A stretch of DNA of 64,000 bases, from assembly GCF_000715075.1 (NCBI RefSeq), contig NC_134087.1:108849161-108913160 (forward strand), given 5' to 3'. The position numbers and the translations under genes were made by a program. Positions 11,468 through 23,099 of the stretch are shown one piece after another; within the stretch, counting starts at the first letter, position 1; each line of letters begins with the position of its first letter. The notes under the pieces were generated by a model. The model had not been told where the DNA came from, did not search any database, and worked only from the letters and a program-made list of their open reading frames with translations. This DNA comes from Nicotiana tabacum. Its lineage: Eukaryota; Streptophyta; Magnoliopsida; Solanales; Solanaceae.

Positions 11468-14149
11468 TGTTACACCCCAAGTTTTCATATGTGAGAGTAC
11501 GTCGTAAGTCATTGATGTAAGCTCGGAAATGAGATTATATTTTGAAGCAAATAAAGTAAGTTAATCATGTTACCTTGGAGGTTACAAAAATTTAAGATCA
11601 TGAATAACGAGTACCAAGAGGGTTGGAAATCTTAGAAGCTAAACCAATTGAAGAAAATAAGTTTCGTCGAAAGTCGACAAGTTTCGAATGTTATAACATG
11701 TACTTTGGGGTGAGACTAGGGTTATTAACATGATAAGGAGGTTATTCTATGAGTTATTTTAGTCGTATGATATTCATTTTCTACATTTTGAAGGCAAGCA
11801 AGTTGCGGAACAAGAGTTGGCAAAGGTCATCACAAGTTACATTCTACTGAATTTAGGTCAAATGTATCTGAAAATTTATCCAAATATACTTGGAATCATG
11901 GGGTGTTCAACCTACCAAATTGAAGATCTACGAGTCTAGTTTCTAACTCATTAAACCTTTCATCAATACAACATCGGAGTAGACAGATATTCGTGTTTTC
12001 GCGAGACCACGCAAGCAGCTCCCAATGGGACCCACTTAGGCGGTGGTTGACCTACTTCAATTTATAAACGATTTGGACGCCTATTTTTGCTCATTTTTCA
12101 ACTAATATTCGTCTCCAAACTTCTCCTAACCATCCTAAACATATACCACAAGGGTTTGAAGTGATTCCAAAGTGATTACACCATATTTCAACATCAAAAC
12201 TTAGTTCTAGTAAAGAACAACACCTCTTTGAGGTTGTGTTGTCATTGAGGATTGTTATGGGCTGTATTTGGATGAAATTCCATGTTGTTGCTTCTTTCTA
12301 AGGTGAGTATAATATCCTACTAATTGTGCTTAAGCTTGCTTGTATTTTGGTTAAGTTGTTAGGATGATAAACTACAAGATAATACTTGGACTAGCTTAAG
12401 TCACTTCTATGGTGTTGTATTGCTATTAAAGGTTGTTGTAAAATGAATATAACTTGGATTTTGACTTGAAGTTACTGTAGGAGGTATGTATATTGTGTTC
12501 TTGCTTGTGCCTAAGGTTATCTTGATATTGATTAAGTTAAATGGATGGGCTAGACATGAACTAGTGAATATAGTTGCTAGTTGGGGATAGTTGAAGTTGT
12601 GGATTATTTTTGTTGTTATAAATATATGGTATAAGGCTGGAATCATTGATTAATGACTTTATTATCAAGTTAATGACACTTTTATGTTGAAGTAAGAAGT
12701 CTATAAGGATTGATAAGGGGTATACGGATTCCAATCGGAGCTTGCCGCTCGTCGTAATGTAGTTGTGACTTGTTGTTGTTATATGGTGTCTTGATATTGA
12801 TAATTATGTATTGATGGATTGCTCTGGTCATTGTTGTTTGTATATGGTATTGGAGGATGCCCTTGTTACAAGGCAGATGCTGCCAAAATTTACATAAACG
12901 AGCTACTAGCTTAAGTTATAGACTTAGCCTTTGCTCAGCACTGATTTTGAATCTCCTTATACTATGATAGATTCAGTTGACTTGTTTGAAGAGTTGCTTA
13001 GAAGTGATTAAGGACTCAACGGGTTTAAGGTATGTTAAGGCACTTACTTCTTTATTTTGGCATGATCTAAAGTGACATGAACATAAACGGTACGCTAATT
13101 CATAACGGATCTACTCCTAGAAACTAAGGTTGTCCATGTTGTTCTTTCTTTATAAAGTTATTCTAAACAAGTGTGTATGATCCTTAAATCGTACTAAGGT
13201 TAATATTGATGGTAGGGATGTCCATAATGTTCTTAAGTCACTCCAAAAGGTTTAGAATGTGATTCCATGAGTTGAGCATGCATTATATATATGTATCTAA
13301 TTTACTCTACCGAGTCGCGCTATAGTCGGTCGGGTACGACACCTATTGTGCAACCACTGATTAGTTGGTTTACCGAGCTCCACGTGGACGGGCACGATTC
13401 TACCGAACCTTATGATGGTCGGGTATGCTTTTACCGAGTCCTTTTTGAGGCCGGGTACGATATGATGATGATGATGCCCACAGAGGCGAATGTTTTAAAA
13501 CGTTTATGTATATATATGTATTATGCATTTCATATCATATCCCCTAGAGGCACTCAGATGTTACAGGTTGTATCTCCTTTATCTCTCTCTTTACATTACT
13601 GTTCTTGTTTATGCTTTCTTGCCTAACATACTCGGTACTTTATTCGTACTGACATCCCTTTTGCCTGGGGACGCTGCGTTTCATTCCCGCAGGTCCCGAT
13701 TGATAGGTTGACAATCCTCCTAGTAGGCTATCAGCTCAGCGAAGGTGTTGGTGCACTCCACTTGCTCCGGAGTTGCCTATTTGGTCAGTATGATTTGGAT
13801 ATGTATTGATTGGTATGGCGGGGCCCTGTCCCGACCTTTATGATTTTATGTACTCTTAGAGGCTTGTAGACAGATGTCAGGTGTATGGATAATTGTCCTT
13901 GTCGGCCTATGTTTCGAGTTTACTAATGGTCATGTCGGCCTTATAGGCCCGTATGTCACATATATTAGTTTGTATATCATGTTGGGTCTTCATATGTTGA
14001 GTATTCCCTTATGTTTTATTCTTGTTATCTCATGACGGGTTTTCTGGCTCATTTACTCATGATAACATGTTAAGAAAGATATGTTATGTTGGTACTCGGT
14101 TGAGTAGGCACCGGGTGCCCGTCGCGGCCCTTCGGTTTGGGTCGTGACA
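11468..14149 (+). repeat. 3' LTR of the LARD
   Basis: It runs from tgttacacc to gggtcgtgaca, 2682 bp, collinear with the 5' LTR apart from point changes and small indels. Directly after it stands the TSD copy aaatc. Confidence 0.95.
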
Positions 14150-14154
14150 AAATC

Positions 14155-14345
14155 GCTCTTTGAAGTTAGTGAAATTTGAAGGAAAATCCTACGAGGGTAG
14201 GTCGTTATTTTTTACTTCCTTAAGCAAGGAGATTTTTCACGTAAAAATCATTGTATTTTTTATATTCCGTATATTACTAGCTATTTCTGTCTGTTTTGGG
14301 TACATCAAAAACCCTATTTCTTTGATTCGCGAAAATCAGGTAAGA
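14155..14345 (+). other. Right part of the LTR-like sequence interrupted by the LARD
   Basis: This continues the sequence left of the LARD once one TSD copy is removed. It reads gctctttgaagttagtgaaa, then aatcctacgagggtaggtcg, which I associate with solanaceous copia LTR ends. The right boundary is not clear. Confidence 0.45.
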
Positions 14346-17030
14346 CATAATTCACCTCATTCCCCTCTCTTGAGCCACGGTATAATCCTAAAATTATTTA
14401 ACCTTTTAAAATCACTATCGAAAAGGGAGCTTTGTAAATTTATTAAAATTAAAAATATAAATAGTTTTAATCTTTCCTTATAAGCTAAATCTCTGCTATT
14501 TGAAAAAAGTATGAAATAGGTCAATCTTCCCTGCATGCATAAACTAGCGGACCAATCATTAAGTTGGAATACTCCTTCCAACATGCATGAGCGAACCTCC
14601 GGAACTAGTTAAGAATAGCGACACTAACCCAGCTCTGATAATTTAACAAACGACACGGCTGAAAGTTCATAATTAAAATTATTTTTCTGATAGGAAAGTT
14701 TGACTAAAAGAAATTGGCAGTGTGACACGATAGAATTTTGTGCATGTGATAATTCGCGATATCTTAGGTTAGACAAAAGTAACTAGTTATAATGGACTCC
14801 AAATGGAAACTATCCATTATGGCCGGAAGTGAACAATTCTTAAACTTCACATTCTTAAAGACACGATTTTTCTTATCACATGCATGAAAGTGTTATTTAG
14901 AATTTTAAAGTTACCATGAAATACTGACTTTATTTATAGTAATAGTAGTATGTATTTTAGGTAGTTTAATAGCTGTCAGATGGCGCACATAGTGAATGTT
15001 CGAAGTTCTCTTTGTCCCTATCGGATCGTATTTCAATCAATTATATATTCGTATTAATGGAACATATTAATGGGTTTTTATGAGGGAAATTAAATAAAGA
15101 GTTGAAGCTGGGTTTGCAAATTAGTGACTGAATTAGATCAGATATCAAGTGTAATGTTCGAAGAAGTTCTCTTTGTCCCTATCGGATCGTATTTCAATCA
15201 ATTATATATTCGTATTAATGGAACATATTAATGGGTTTTTAGAGGGAAATTAAATAAAGAGTTGAAGCTGGGTTTGCAAATTAGTGACTGAATTAGATCA
15301 GATATCAAGTCTAACTTTTTAGAGTATTTATAGTGTCTGTCATGGAGGAGCGCAATCAAATAAATTATACTATATATATAAGTTAAAATTAATTTTTATG
15401 TACATACTAATGTTCACATTAGTTAATGAAATCTTGACTATGCCCCCTGCTTGTCATTATTCAATACCTTATTATTACTGGCGAAATGCAAGATGTCATT
15501 CGAACAAATTATATTGTATATATATGTTAAAGTTAATTTTTATGCACATAATAAAGTTTAGGTTACTTAGCGAAATCTTGACTTCGCCAGTGTTTATCAT
15601 TGTTGTTCAAATTCATCAACCAACTGATATTATTGCATAATGCGCTATGCAATAAATAGGAATATGAACATAAAATTCTGCCTCTTTGCAGTCTCGAGGG
15701 TCTCTTTCGTTCATTTCTTTGTTGTTTTAAAAGTTGTTGTTTGTCTTAATTTGTACGTCTCAATTCACCATTCTGCAAATGAATTAGTGGAGATATAGAG
15801 AGAGGCTTATATATAGAGAACTCCCCAAATGCTGAAAAGGGCAGATGTTAGTTTATGCCCGCCACCGTCTCTTATTCTCCGTGTGGCCCTTTGGTAAACA
15901 GAAACACCGAAAAGAAGACACTAATGGACGCTGATATAATTATATCAGTCAGGTGAGTGTGTTGGAGGAATAAGTCATAAAACATGGTACGCTTAAAGAG
16001 ACATCCAGCAAGTTTTGAAGATATACGCGTTGCATGCCTATGCCTTTAATTTTTCTCTTACACATGCGTGCAGATACAGTTACCATGCATAGAAGGCTAT
16101 ACTGTGTTACGTATCTGCATTTCTTTTCCCGTGGCTCTAATGAGTCTCATTCCACCGCTTTAAGAGATAGGAAGAAATTACAGTTTTACTTACAATTCGA
16201 CAAATTCAGACTCATCTTATTTATTTATATTAAAAATTTATTTTGATATATATAAAAAACATTATTCAAAACTCAGTAAGCTATTACGAGTAGTATCTTT
16301 TTTTGGATAAAAAAATTATTAACTAAAATCTTATCGTCTCTGTTCAAGAGGGAAACTAGGTACAGGTAACGTCAACTGATTTCTTCAAGCAAAGGCGTCT
16401 CAATAAAACTCGTGGCCTAAAATCAAACTTTAATTAAGGCCTTGATTTCTTTTCTTTTTTTGTCGATAGTATAGTTATCTTGTAAAATATATTATGTAAT
16501 ATTACATTGATTCCTTTTTTTCTTTCTTTCTTTTTTGTCTATAGTGTAGTTATCTTATAAAATATAATATTAATATTTATATTGGTAAGAAAATTTAAGT
16601 TAATAAGATGTTAGCCACATACTTACAATTGGTCATGTTGGATCTTATTGTAAAATAATGTTGTTTATCAATATGAATATTTGAGTATCTTAATTCAAAG
16701 TTCTAAATATTTTTAATGTTAAAAAATAGATAGTCTTTCTTTATAAGGATTTAGTATTTCTATTTTCTTTTTTTATAAATTTCAATATTATCTAAATGAA
16801 AATAAAATAGTATATTCACAACTAAAATATCTTTGAGGCCCTAGCATTTAGGGGCCTAAAGCAAAAACTTTACTAACCTCCCCTCGAGCCACCCCTGTCT
16901 TCATGAAGAAGTTTCACTTGGCAAATAAGTTAGAAATAATATTTTAGTTATATAAAAGTTAGTTTCACTTAGCAAATTAGTTAGAAATAATATTTTAGTT
17001 ATATAAAAGTTGTTGAAATCATCGACGTAA
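14346..17030. other. AT-rich non-coding stretch with small tandem duplications
   Basis: No convincing gene is present. It contains a 158-bp tandem duplication (14995-15310), a diverged pair around 15360-15450 and 15506-15600, an approximately 80-bp pair near 16440-16600 (cgatagtatagttatctt and variants), and a 51-bp pair at 16911-17010. A TATA-like gcttatatatagaga near 15808 has no following ORF. The text near 16835-16900, ending tcgagccacccctg, may be the end of an old hAT-like transposon, but I could not find a convincing partner end. Confidence 0.6.
14995..15310. repeat. 158-bp tandem duplication
   Basis: Two nearly identical copies start aatgttcgaag and end gatatcaagt. They differ mainly by a 3-nt insertion (gaa) and a small deletion after gggttttt. 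The near identity points to a recent local duplication in otherwise unique sequence. Confidence 0.9.
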
Positions 17031-17219
17031 GGGAAGATTATAATGTTGAACCCAGCGGGTGGACCCCCTTCTATTTAAATTCTCACTCCCATGGTTAAGA
17101 GGCCGACCTATTAATTTTTTGGACAAAGAATGTAGAGGAGTCGTTTGGTTAGGAGAATTTACATTCATATCCGCTTTTTGGGTCATGTTTTAATTATACT
17201 CGCTTTGTAAAAGAAATTA

Positions 17220-17670
17220 CAAACGTACCAACTTTTTGCGTGAACTTCAGGCATACGGACCTGAAGTAGTAAAGACAATCACGCAAACTTCAGCATTCTA
17301 GTGGACGGGCCTGAAGTTGATTGTAATTGCTGAACTTAAGCATTCTACTAGTTGAACTTTTATTCTTTATTTGCTGAACTTAGCATATTTTAGCTGAAGT
17401 TTTTGCCTGAAGTAGCAAAGACAATTACGCAAACTTCAGCATTCTAGTATACGGGCTTGAAGTAGCAAAAATTGCTGAACCAAATGTTGGCTAAAGTTTT
17501 TGTTTGTAATTGCTAAACTTAAGCATTCTACTAGCTGAAGTTTTGTTCTCTATTTGCCGAACTTCAACATGTTTTAGCTGAAGTTTTGTTTTATATTTGC
17601 CGAACTTCAACATGTTTTAGTTGAAGCTTTGTTATGTTTGTAATGAATTTCAGGGCTGAAATTTGTTTTG
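17220..17670. repeat. Array of CTGAAGTT / AACTTCAG inverted words
   Basis: The words aacttcag and ctgaagtt recur about every 20-50 bp in alternating orientation, with gcattctact and gttttagctgaagttttg between them. Many neighbouring pairs could form short hairpins. The flanking text resembles a dispersed solanaceous repeat that resumes after the microsatellite at 18180, so the array and the gene fragment to its right may be parts of one transposon. No frame is coding. Confidence 0.6.
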
Positions 17671-17672
17671 TA

Positions 17673-18030
17673 TTGATGATTGAATTTCTCATCTTTCTAC
17701 TGATACAGTTCATAAAAATCCTTCTAATCTCTCTGGTTGGGTACAAAGCATATTATTTGAGTTCAACAACACTTCAGTTCCCTCTAATTTCGACATGACT
17801 GGTAGTATTGGAGAAAAAGATTTATGTGTATCCCTAGTTGGTGGTGCATCTTCTAGTAGTATTACTATCAATGAGCAAAACAGAATTATTTTCGATGACG
17901 AGTTGAGATGCAACAACAAGGCCATTTGTACTTGTAGATTCACAAAAAATTGGTGTTCGCCTTGTGCACACATTAATAGTGTGTGCTAAAGCAATAAATC
18001 TTCAATCAATAATACTTATACAGAGTCTCA
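17673..18030 (+). pseudogene. Fragment of a DELLA (GAI/RGA-like) gibberellin-response regulator gene, broken
   Basis: Read in frame, the sequence gives ISHLSTDTVHKNP, then SGWVQSIL, NFDM, a serine run and DDELR. After a frame change it gives VDSQKIGVRLVHTL and VCAKA. These follow the order of solanaceous DELLA proteins: the VHYNP-type gibberellin-perception motif, the poly-S linker, and the first leucine-heptad block of the GRAS domain (VRLVHTLMACAEA). The N-terminal DELLA motif and nearly all of the GRAS domain are absent. A TGA replaces the glycine codon just before ISHLST, and at least one indel separates the linker from the GRAS start. At the left edge, similarity stops at the CTGAAGTT repeats. 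At the right it stops shortly before the GAA microsatellite. It cannot make a working regulator. I infer capture or degeneration of a gene copy. Confidence 0.8.
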
Positions 18031-18040
18031 TGTGTTTGAG

Positions 18041-18180
18041 AGAGAAGAAGAAGAAGAAGAAGAAGAAGAAGAAGAAGAAGAAGAAGAAGAAGAAGAAGAA
18101 GAAGAAGAAGAAGAAGAAGAAGAAGAAGAAGAAGAAGAAGAAGAGGAGGAGGAGGAGGAGGAGGAGGAAAAGAAAGAAGG
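18041..18180 (+). repeat. Long (GAA)n microsatellite followed by (GAG)n
   Basis: About 100 bp of pure gaa units is followed by about 25 bp of gag units and an impure purine tail. The strand is entirely purine over roughly 140 bp, so it could adopt triplex DNA. The long open frames here (poly-K, poly-E, poly-L, poly-F) follow from the three-base period and are not genes. Confidence 0.97.
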
Positions 18181-18329
18181 AAGAAAGGAGCGCACATGTA
18201 GGAGGAAGAAGCATGCGCCTGAATTTGTAAAAATTAGAGTATAGGTTAAATAATTTTAAAAATATGGGTATAGGTTAAATGGGGGCGACCAAACAGGGCG
18301 CCCCGTGCAATTTTTACGTTTGGTTTAGC

Positions 18330-18560
18330 ACCATGTGGGGTGGTAATTTGGGCCAAATCCATTCAACCCGCTCAACTCGTCCAACACGCCCAACTCGTCC
18401 AGAGATTAATGTGTTAGGCTACAAACATTTTAGCTCATGGGTCTATTTGGGTTGAGCTCAAGTTAACCCATCATTTTTATAGCCCATTCTGACCCATGAA
18501 GTAGTCCAAATACAACTCATGAAGCTCACTCAAAACAAAGGAATTCCAACCCAACTGAAG
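18330..18560. repeat. Dispersed repeat rich in CAACTCGTCC and TGACCCATGA words
   Basis: The stretch from ggggtggtaatttgggcc to tgaagctcactc resembles the plant transposon ends with GGGTGGCAAATGGGCGGG-type starts. A related text in the opposite orientation lies at 43455-43610 (gcccgcccatttgtcatccc). The two could be the ends of one old element or two separate copies. Confidence 0.4.
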
Positions 18561-18784
18561 GCTTGTTTGGAAATTTACATAGTTGTCCCATTATTAGTTT
18601 CTGTATCAAACTTAAAAAATGAAATTTTAATAATTTTTAATGTAAATATGAATAATTTTGTAATTAAGTTGTGGTAAAATTTACTTATATTAGAATTAAC
18701 ATAAAAGATATTTTTCAACTTACAAATGTTAAATACTAATTTTTTATTTAAGAAAATATATTTTGATGCTCAAAATACTAATAG

Positions 18785-18978
18785 TGGTATGAAACAATAA
18801 AAGAAGAAGAAGAGTATTGCAGAGAAACAGAGAGAGATGATTCTTATTGATTTGGAGTGATTTACAATGAAATAGAACCCCTCTATTTATAAGGGAAAAG
18901 TGCTTAGCCACCAAGTAACAACCCTACAATCTCTCTAAAATATAGACATTCACCTTAAATAAAATCATAGTTTTAACA
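18785..18978 (-). repeat. 3' LTR of the copia element
   Basis: In plus reading it starts tggtatgaaacaataaaag and ends catagttttaaca, so in sense it has TG...CA ends. It contains ctctatttataag, the complement of the family's downstream region. The other copy shares almost all of it, including cagagaaacagagagagatg. Confidence 0.85.
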
Positions 18979-19493
18979 CTCCCCCTTGAATGTCTATTCA
19001 ACAGATAATGTGTCTCGTTAAAACCGTAATTAAAATAAAATCCAGTGGAAAAAAATTTAGAGAAGGAAAAAGAGTACACATGTTTAGAAATACGTCTTTT
19101 GGTTGCCTCGTTAAAAACCTTGCAATGAAAACCCAATGGAACAAAACCTTGTAAGGGAAAAAGAGTACAATGCGTATTAACTCCCCCTAATGACAGCATC
19201 AATTCACATCTTTGAGCCTTCGCATTCCAATCTTGTGCACCATCTTCAAAAGATCGTTGGTAGAGATTTGATAAACAAATCAACCGTATTAACTTTTTAT
19301 GAACTTCAAGTTCATATTGTTTTATTCGAGGATCTAGATGTACAAATGATAATTAATTCCACGTAACTTTTTCTCAATTGTTTATCGTGTCTCCCCTTCA
19401 TGTTAGAAAAACTAACTTGTTTCCTCAACTTTGAGAACCCATCTTTTTGCGTTATGGTGTTAATCAAAATATACATCGCATATCAATAATAAT
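18979..19493 (-). pseudogene. 3' end of the copia element: last codons of pol (RNase H end) and 3' UTR
   Basis: On the minus strand around 19330-19200 the sequence gives NTVDLFIKSLPTIF and, after a one-base frame change, KMVHKIGMRRLKDVN and a stop. This is the usual C-terminus of copia polyproteins (DLFTKALP...KLVHKIGMR). Downstream come AGGGGGAGTTAATACGC and repeats of the type CTTTTTCCCTTACAAGG, typical of this family's 3' UTR, then the polypurine tract beside the LTR. The frame change and the lack of the rest of pol mark it as dead. Confidence 0.75.
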
Positions 19494-22209
19494 TGTCACA
19501 CCTACTTTTTCCGTACCCGAGAGGGTACAAGAGAGTTTTTTCCAATTAAAGGACAATCGAAACGGGATTTGTTTATTTATTTCAGAGTCGCCACTTGGGA
19601 GATTTAGGGTGTCCCAAGTCACCAATTTTAATCCCGAATCGAGGAAAAGAATGACTCCATATTACAGTCTGCGCACCAGAAATCCGGATAAGGAATTCTG
19701 TTAACCCGGGAGAAGGTGTTAGGCATTCCCGAGTTCCGTGGTTCTAGCACGGTCGCTCAACTGTCATATTTGGCTTGATTATCTGATTTAATACAAATAT
19801 GAACTTATGTGCAAATTTTAACTTTTTACCGCTTTCATAATTATTATTATTATTTTTTACAAGGAATTGCAACGTTGTGAAAATGTATCTCGAACCGCGT
19901 TACAATCAATGTACCTGTGGTCGTCGACACACTTTGACTCCGTTGAGATTTGGATTTGGGTCACATCAATGTGCACCCGAGTTTAAGAAAATTAAATTAT
20001 TAAAGGCGCGCCTAAAGCGACTAACGTATCATCTACTTTGGGTAGGGCCGTGGAATTTTGCTAAACGGTCCATCCCGAAGTCTAAGCAATATAAAGCAAA
20101 TATTTACTGAGGGCCCCGCAATTTTGTATTTTTTATTTGGCGAGGCTCATCTCATTCTTATTTTTAAAGATAAACCTATAGTGACTACATTTCTTCTATT
20201 AAGTTTGTCTCTAAAAATAAAAGAAAATTTCTCAAGTAATTACCTGCTGAAAAAAAAAATAACTTATTAGTTATTAGTTTACGGCTAATGTGAATGGAAA
20301 ATTGCGATCGAGTTTGTACAAAGAAAAATTGCTTTCATTCTATATTCTATTATTCAATAATACTGGAACATGAGATTGACACACCATAATATCAAAAACA
20401 AATTAACTAGTATTTGATTAATTTAAACTAAAATTATTAGATGAAGAAGTTATACATATGCAAGCTCATTACTCATTAATTAATCGACTACATTTTTATA
20501 CAAAGAAAGGAAAATTATATTCAAACACAAATCTAAACAGGAGGGATTCAACAGGAACAAAGCCTGATTAATATTTCATTTCGCTTCAAGCCGAGAGTGT
20601 ACAAATGTGTACCTGGAAATGACAGTACAAGAAGAAGAAGATCAGCAAAGTAGTATGTAACACAGCAACATACAGCAGCAGAAAGCCCAACACAGTAGCT
20701 TTAACACCTCAGTCCAGAAATCCCAGCAACACGGAGAAAACTAGTAAAAATGGAGAAGACAAATAGTGCGGAAATCTCTCTTTATTTTTTCTTTCTAGAT
20801 TTGAACTCTCTATGGTGTTCTTCCACTCTCAATATTTCAGAAAATTTGTTTCTATCTTTTTTACTCTCTCAAAAATGAATTATCTCCTTGTATATTCTGT
20901 GTATCCAGAGTGTATATCAAGTGTATACTGCTCTCTCCGCCCCCTCTTTTCTTCTTCTCTCTATCTAGTTTTTCTTCTTTTTTCAACTCCCTTCTTCCTA
21001 AATTTTCTCTTCTATTTATAGCAAAATTTTCGAAATTTTCAGATTTGTTTTTTATTATTTTATTATTTTTTTAATTAAAAGAAATCCCACTTACAAATTG
21101 CTTTTATTTTTTTCGAAAAAGAAATCCCACCTTTATTTACTTTTATTTTTAAAATTCCAACTTTAATTACTTTATATTATTTAAAATCCCACTTTTTATT
21201 TTTTTAAAAGAGAATCTCACTTTATTTAACTTTTCTTTAAAAAACAAACCACTATCTTTTCTTTTTCTTTCAAAAATGCTACTTTCAATTACTTTAAATT
21301 TTTTAAATTTTCAGATATCTTTATATTTATTTTTTAATTCCAACCTTCTTTTACTTTTAAATTTTTTAAAAATTTCCACAAAACTTTTTATTTTTTTAAA
21401 TCTTCTACATTCTTTTACTTTCTTTTTTTAAAAACAAAAAGAGAATTTCACCTATTTTTACTTTTATATTTTTTTTTATTCAATACTTCCCTTTTTCTTA
21501 TTTTTTTTTTAAAAAATCATTCCCGAAATTATTATATTTTTTTAATATATAAAAAAACAAAAATAAAACTATTAATAGTGATAATTCACCTTTTATTTTT
21601 TATTTTTTTGGTTTTGTTTTGTGTTGGACAAAAATGAAGAAGGGGTGTTGGGTTAATGGAGCGGACCGGGTCGACCCGGTTTGAAGTGGACCGGGTCATG
21701 GGGAAAGTTGGGCAATTATTTGGGCCTGTGGTTTGAAATTGAAGAAGTGGCCCAATCCGGATTTTCTTTGTATTTTTGTTCTCTTTTCTTCTTTTATTTT
21801 TCTAAAACTAAATTATAAAAGTACTTAAATTATTATTAAGAACTAAATTAAGTTATAAAAGCGCAAATTAACTTCCAATAACAATTAACGCACAATTAAG
21901 TAATAATTAAGCATAAAATTGTTCATTTGGACATTAAATGCTAAAAATGCAAAAGATGCCTATTTTTGTAATTTTTAATTTTTGTAAACAAATTTAATTA
22001 CTAACAATTGTATAATTAAATCCTACATGCAAAATGCGACATATTTTGTATTTTTTATTAATTTAACAAATAAACATGCATAGACAAACATACAAATAGT
22101 TACACAAAATATCACAAAATATCACAAAAATTGCACACCAAGAAAAATTATTTTATTTTTGAATTTTTTGGGAGTAATTCTCATATAGGGCAAAAATCAC
22201 GTGCTTACA
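19494..22209 (-). repeat. 3' LTR of the Ogre-like element
   Basis: It is 2716 bp, collinear with the right-hand LTR. In plus reading it begins tgtcacacctactttttccg and ends tcacgtgcttaca. Much of the interior (21030-21560) is low-complexity T-rich text. The polypurine tract, in sense GGGCAAAGAGAGGCAGC, lies at 22210-22226. Confidence 0.95.
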
Positions 22210-22357
22210 GCTGCCTCTCTTTGCCCGAAGACACGAAGGGTTTTCGTGCAAAGATAAAGCGAGCGATTTTTGCCCATCCGAGTACTCCGTGTGAAGCATT
22301 TTTTTTTTTGTTTTTTTTTTTGAAAAAGATTTGACCGAACCTTTGCTTCAAAGGTTT

Positions 22358-22397
22358 CCTACATATCCTGGGCTAAACAGGAATCAGGTCAATGTAG
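22358..22397. other. Hairpin motif, copy A
   Basis: The outer arms are CTACAT and ATGTAG, the inner stem TCCTG/CAGGA with loop ggctaa, then an unpaired ATCAGGTCA before the closing arm. It is followed by ttcggg, as in copies C and D. Upstream is a second small hairpin, cctttgcttcaaagg. It lies about 130 nt from the polypurine tract. Confidence 0.75.
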
Positions 22398-22737
22398 TTC
22401 GGGAAGTTTTGGTAGCTGGGACTACCGTGAGACTGCAATGTTACTGTTGTTGCATGCTGTTATCACTGCTTACCGATCTCCTTGTTACACCGTGTTTAAA
22501 AGAAAACAAGAAGCTAGGCTAGACTAAAATTTGTTCTTGTTGCCTTGCTTTCTTGTCGGCTTGTGTTTCCTCCGGTGCTTTTCTTCAGATGCTTTTCTTC
22601 CTTTTGACACATGCACTTGAGTTTGTGCTGGGACCTCTTGTTGCATCCTTTTGCTTCCCGGTGCTGGGGATTTTTATTGTTTCCTGTTGGGGATTCCTGT
22701 TGTAACCCTCTGTTTTATTGTCCTCTGACTTGATCTT

Positions 22738-22960
22738 GAAATGTGTGCCTCTGTTGTATGGGCGGGCTCCCAACTTCAATACTTGAAAATTAATGCTGAA
22801 ATGTATGCCTCTGTTATCTGGGCGGGCTCCCAACTTCAACGCTTGAAATGTAAAGACTGAATGTATTCCTCTCGTTATACAGGTGGGCGCCTGGCATGAA
22901 ATGTGAAGACTGAAAAGTATTCCTCTCGTTATACAGGTGGGCGCCTGGCTTCATCATCTT
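22738..22960 (-). repeat. Minisatellite block 1 (about 53-60-bp units)
   Basis: Two units contain gggcgggctcccaacttcaa and two contain acaggtgggcgcctggc. Each starts gaaatgta or gaaaagta. The second unit type returns at 25340-25690, on the far side of the large block. Confidence 0.85.
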
Positions 22961-23099
22961 GAATTTAACAACCTCTATTTTCCAGGCGGGATCCTACCAC
23001 CAAAACAAACAAAACAAACGAAAATTTCCTAACCTCAGTTTGCACTGGGAAGATTTGTGAGTCGTTAGCAAAATTGTAACCTATTTATACTACTGATGC

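Larger units (their letters stand above)
4866..14149 (+). mobile_element. Complete non-autonomous LTR retrotransposon (LARD), TSD AAATC
   Basis: Two long direct LTRs start tgttacaccccaag and end gtcatgaca or gtcgtgaca, so both have TG...CA ends. The element is bounded by aaatc on both sides (4861-4865 and 14150-14154). A primer site complementary to initiator tRNA-Met follows the left LTR, and a purine tract precedes the right one, giving plus orientation. The 3.9-kb interior has no gag or pol frame, so it must have been mobilised in trans. In the first 150 bp of the LTRs I count 4 mismatches, so the insertion is not very recent. Confidence 0.95.

Noticed and set aside
15800..16250. Possible host gene promoter with a TATA-like box and a short ORF
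   Set aside because: No coding frame, splice pattern or familiar protein follows within several kb.
16430..16905. A hAT-like transposon ending tcgagccacccctg
   Set aside because: The right end looks plausible, but the left partner (acaggtaacgtc) matches only over a few bases and no 8-bp duplication could be read.
17964..18244. Open frames of poly-K, poly-E, poly-L and poly-F
   Set aside because: They follow from the three-base period of the GAA/GAG microsatellite; all frames on both strands are open for that reason.
19877..20270. Plus-strand frames of 77 and 70 codons, repeated at 33851-34265
   Set aside because: They lie at the same place in both LTRs of the Ogre-like element, opposite to its transcription, and resemble no protein I know.
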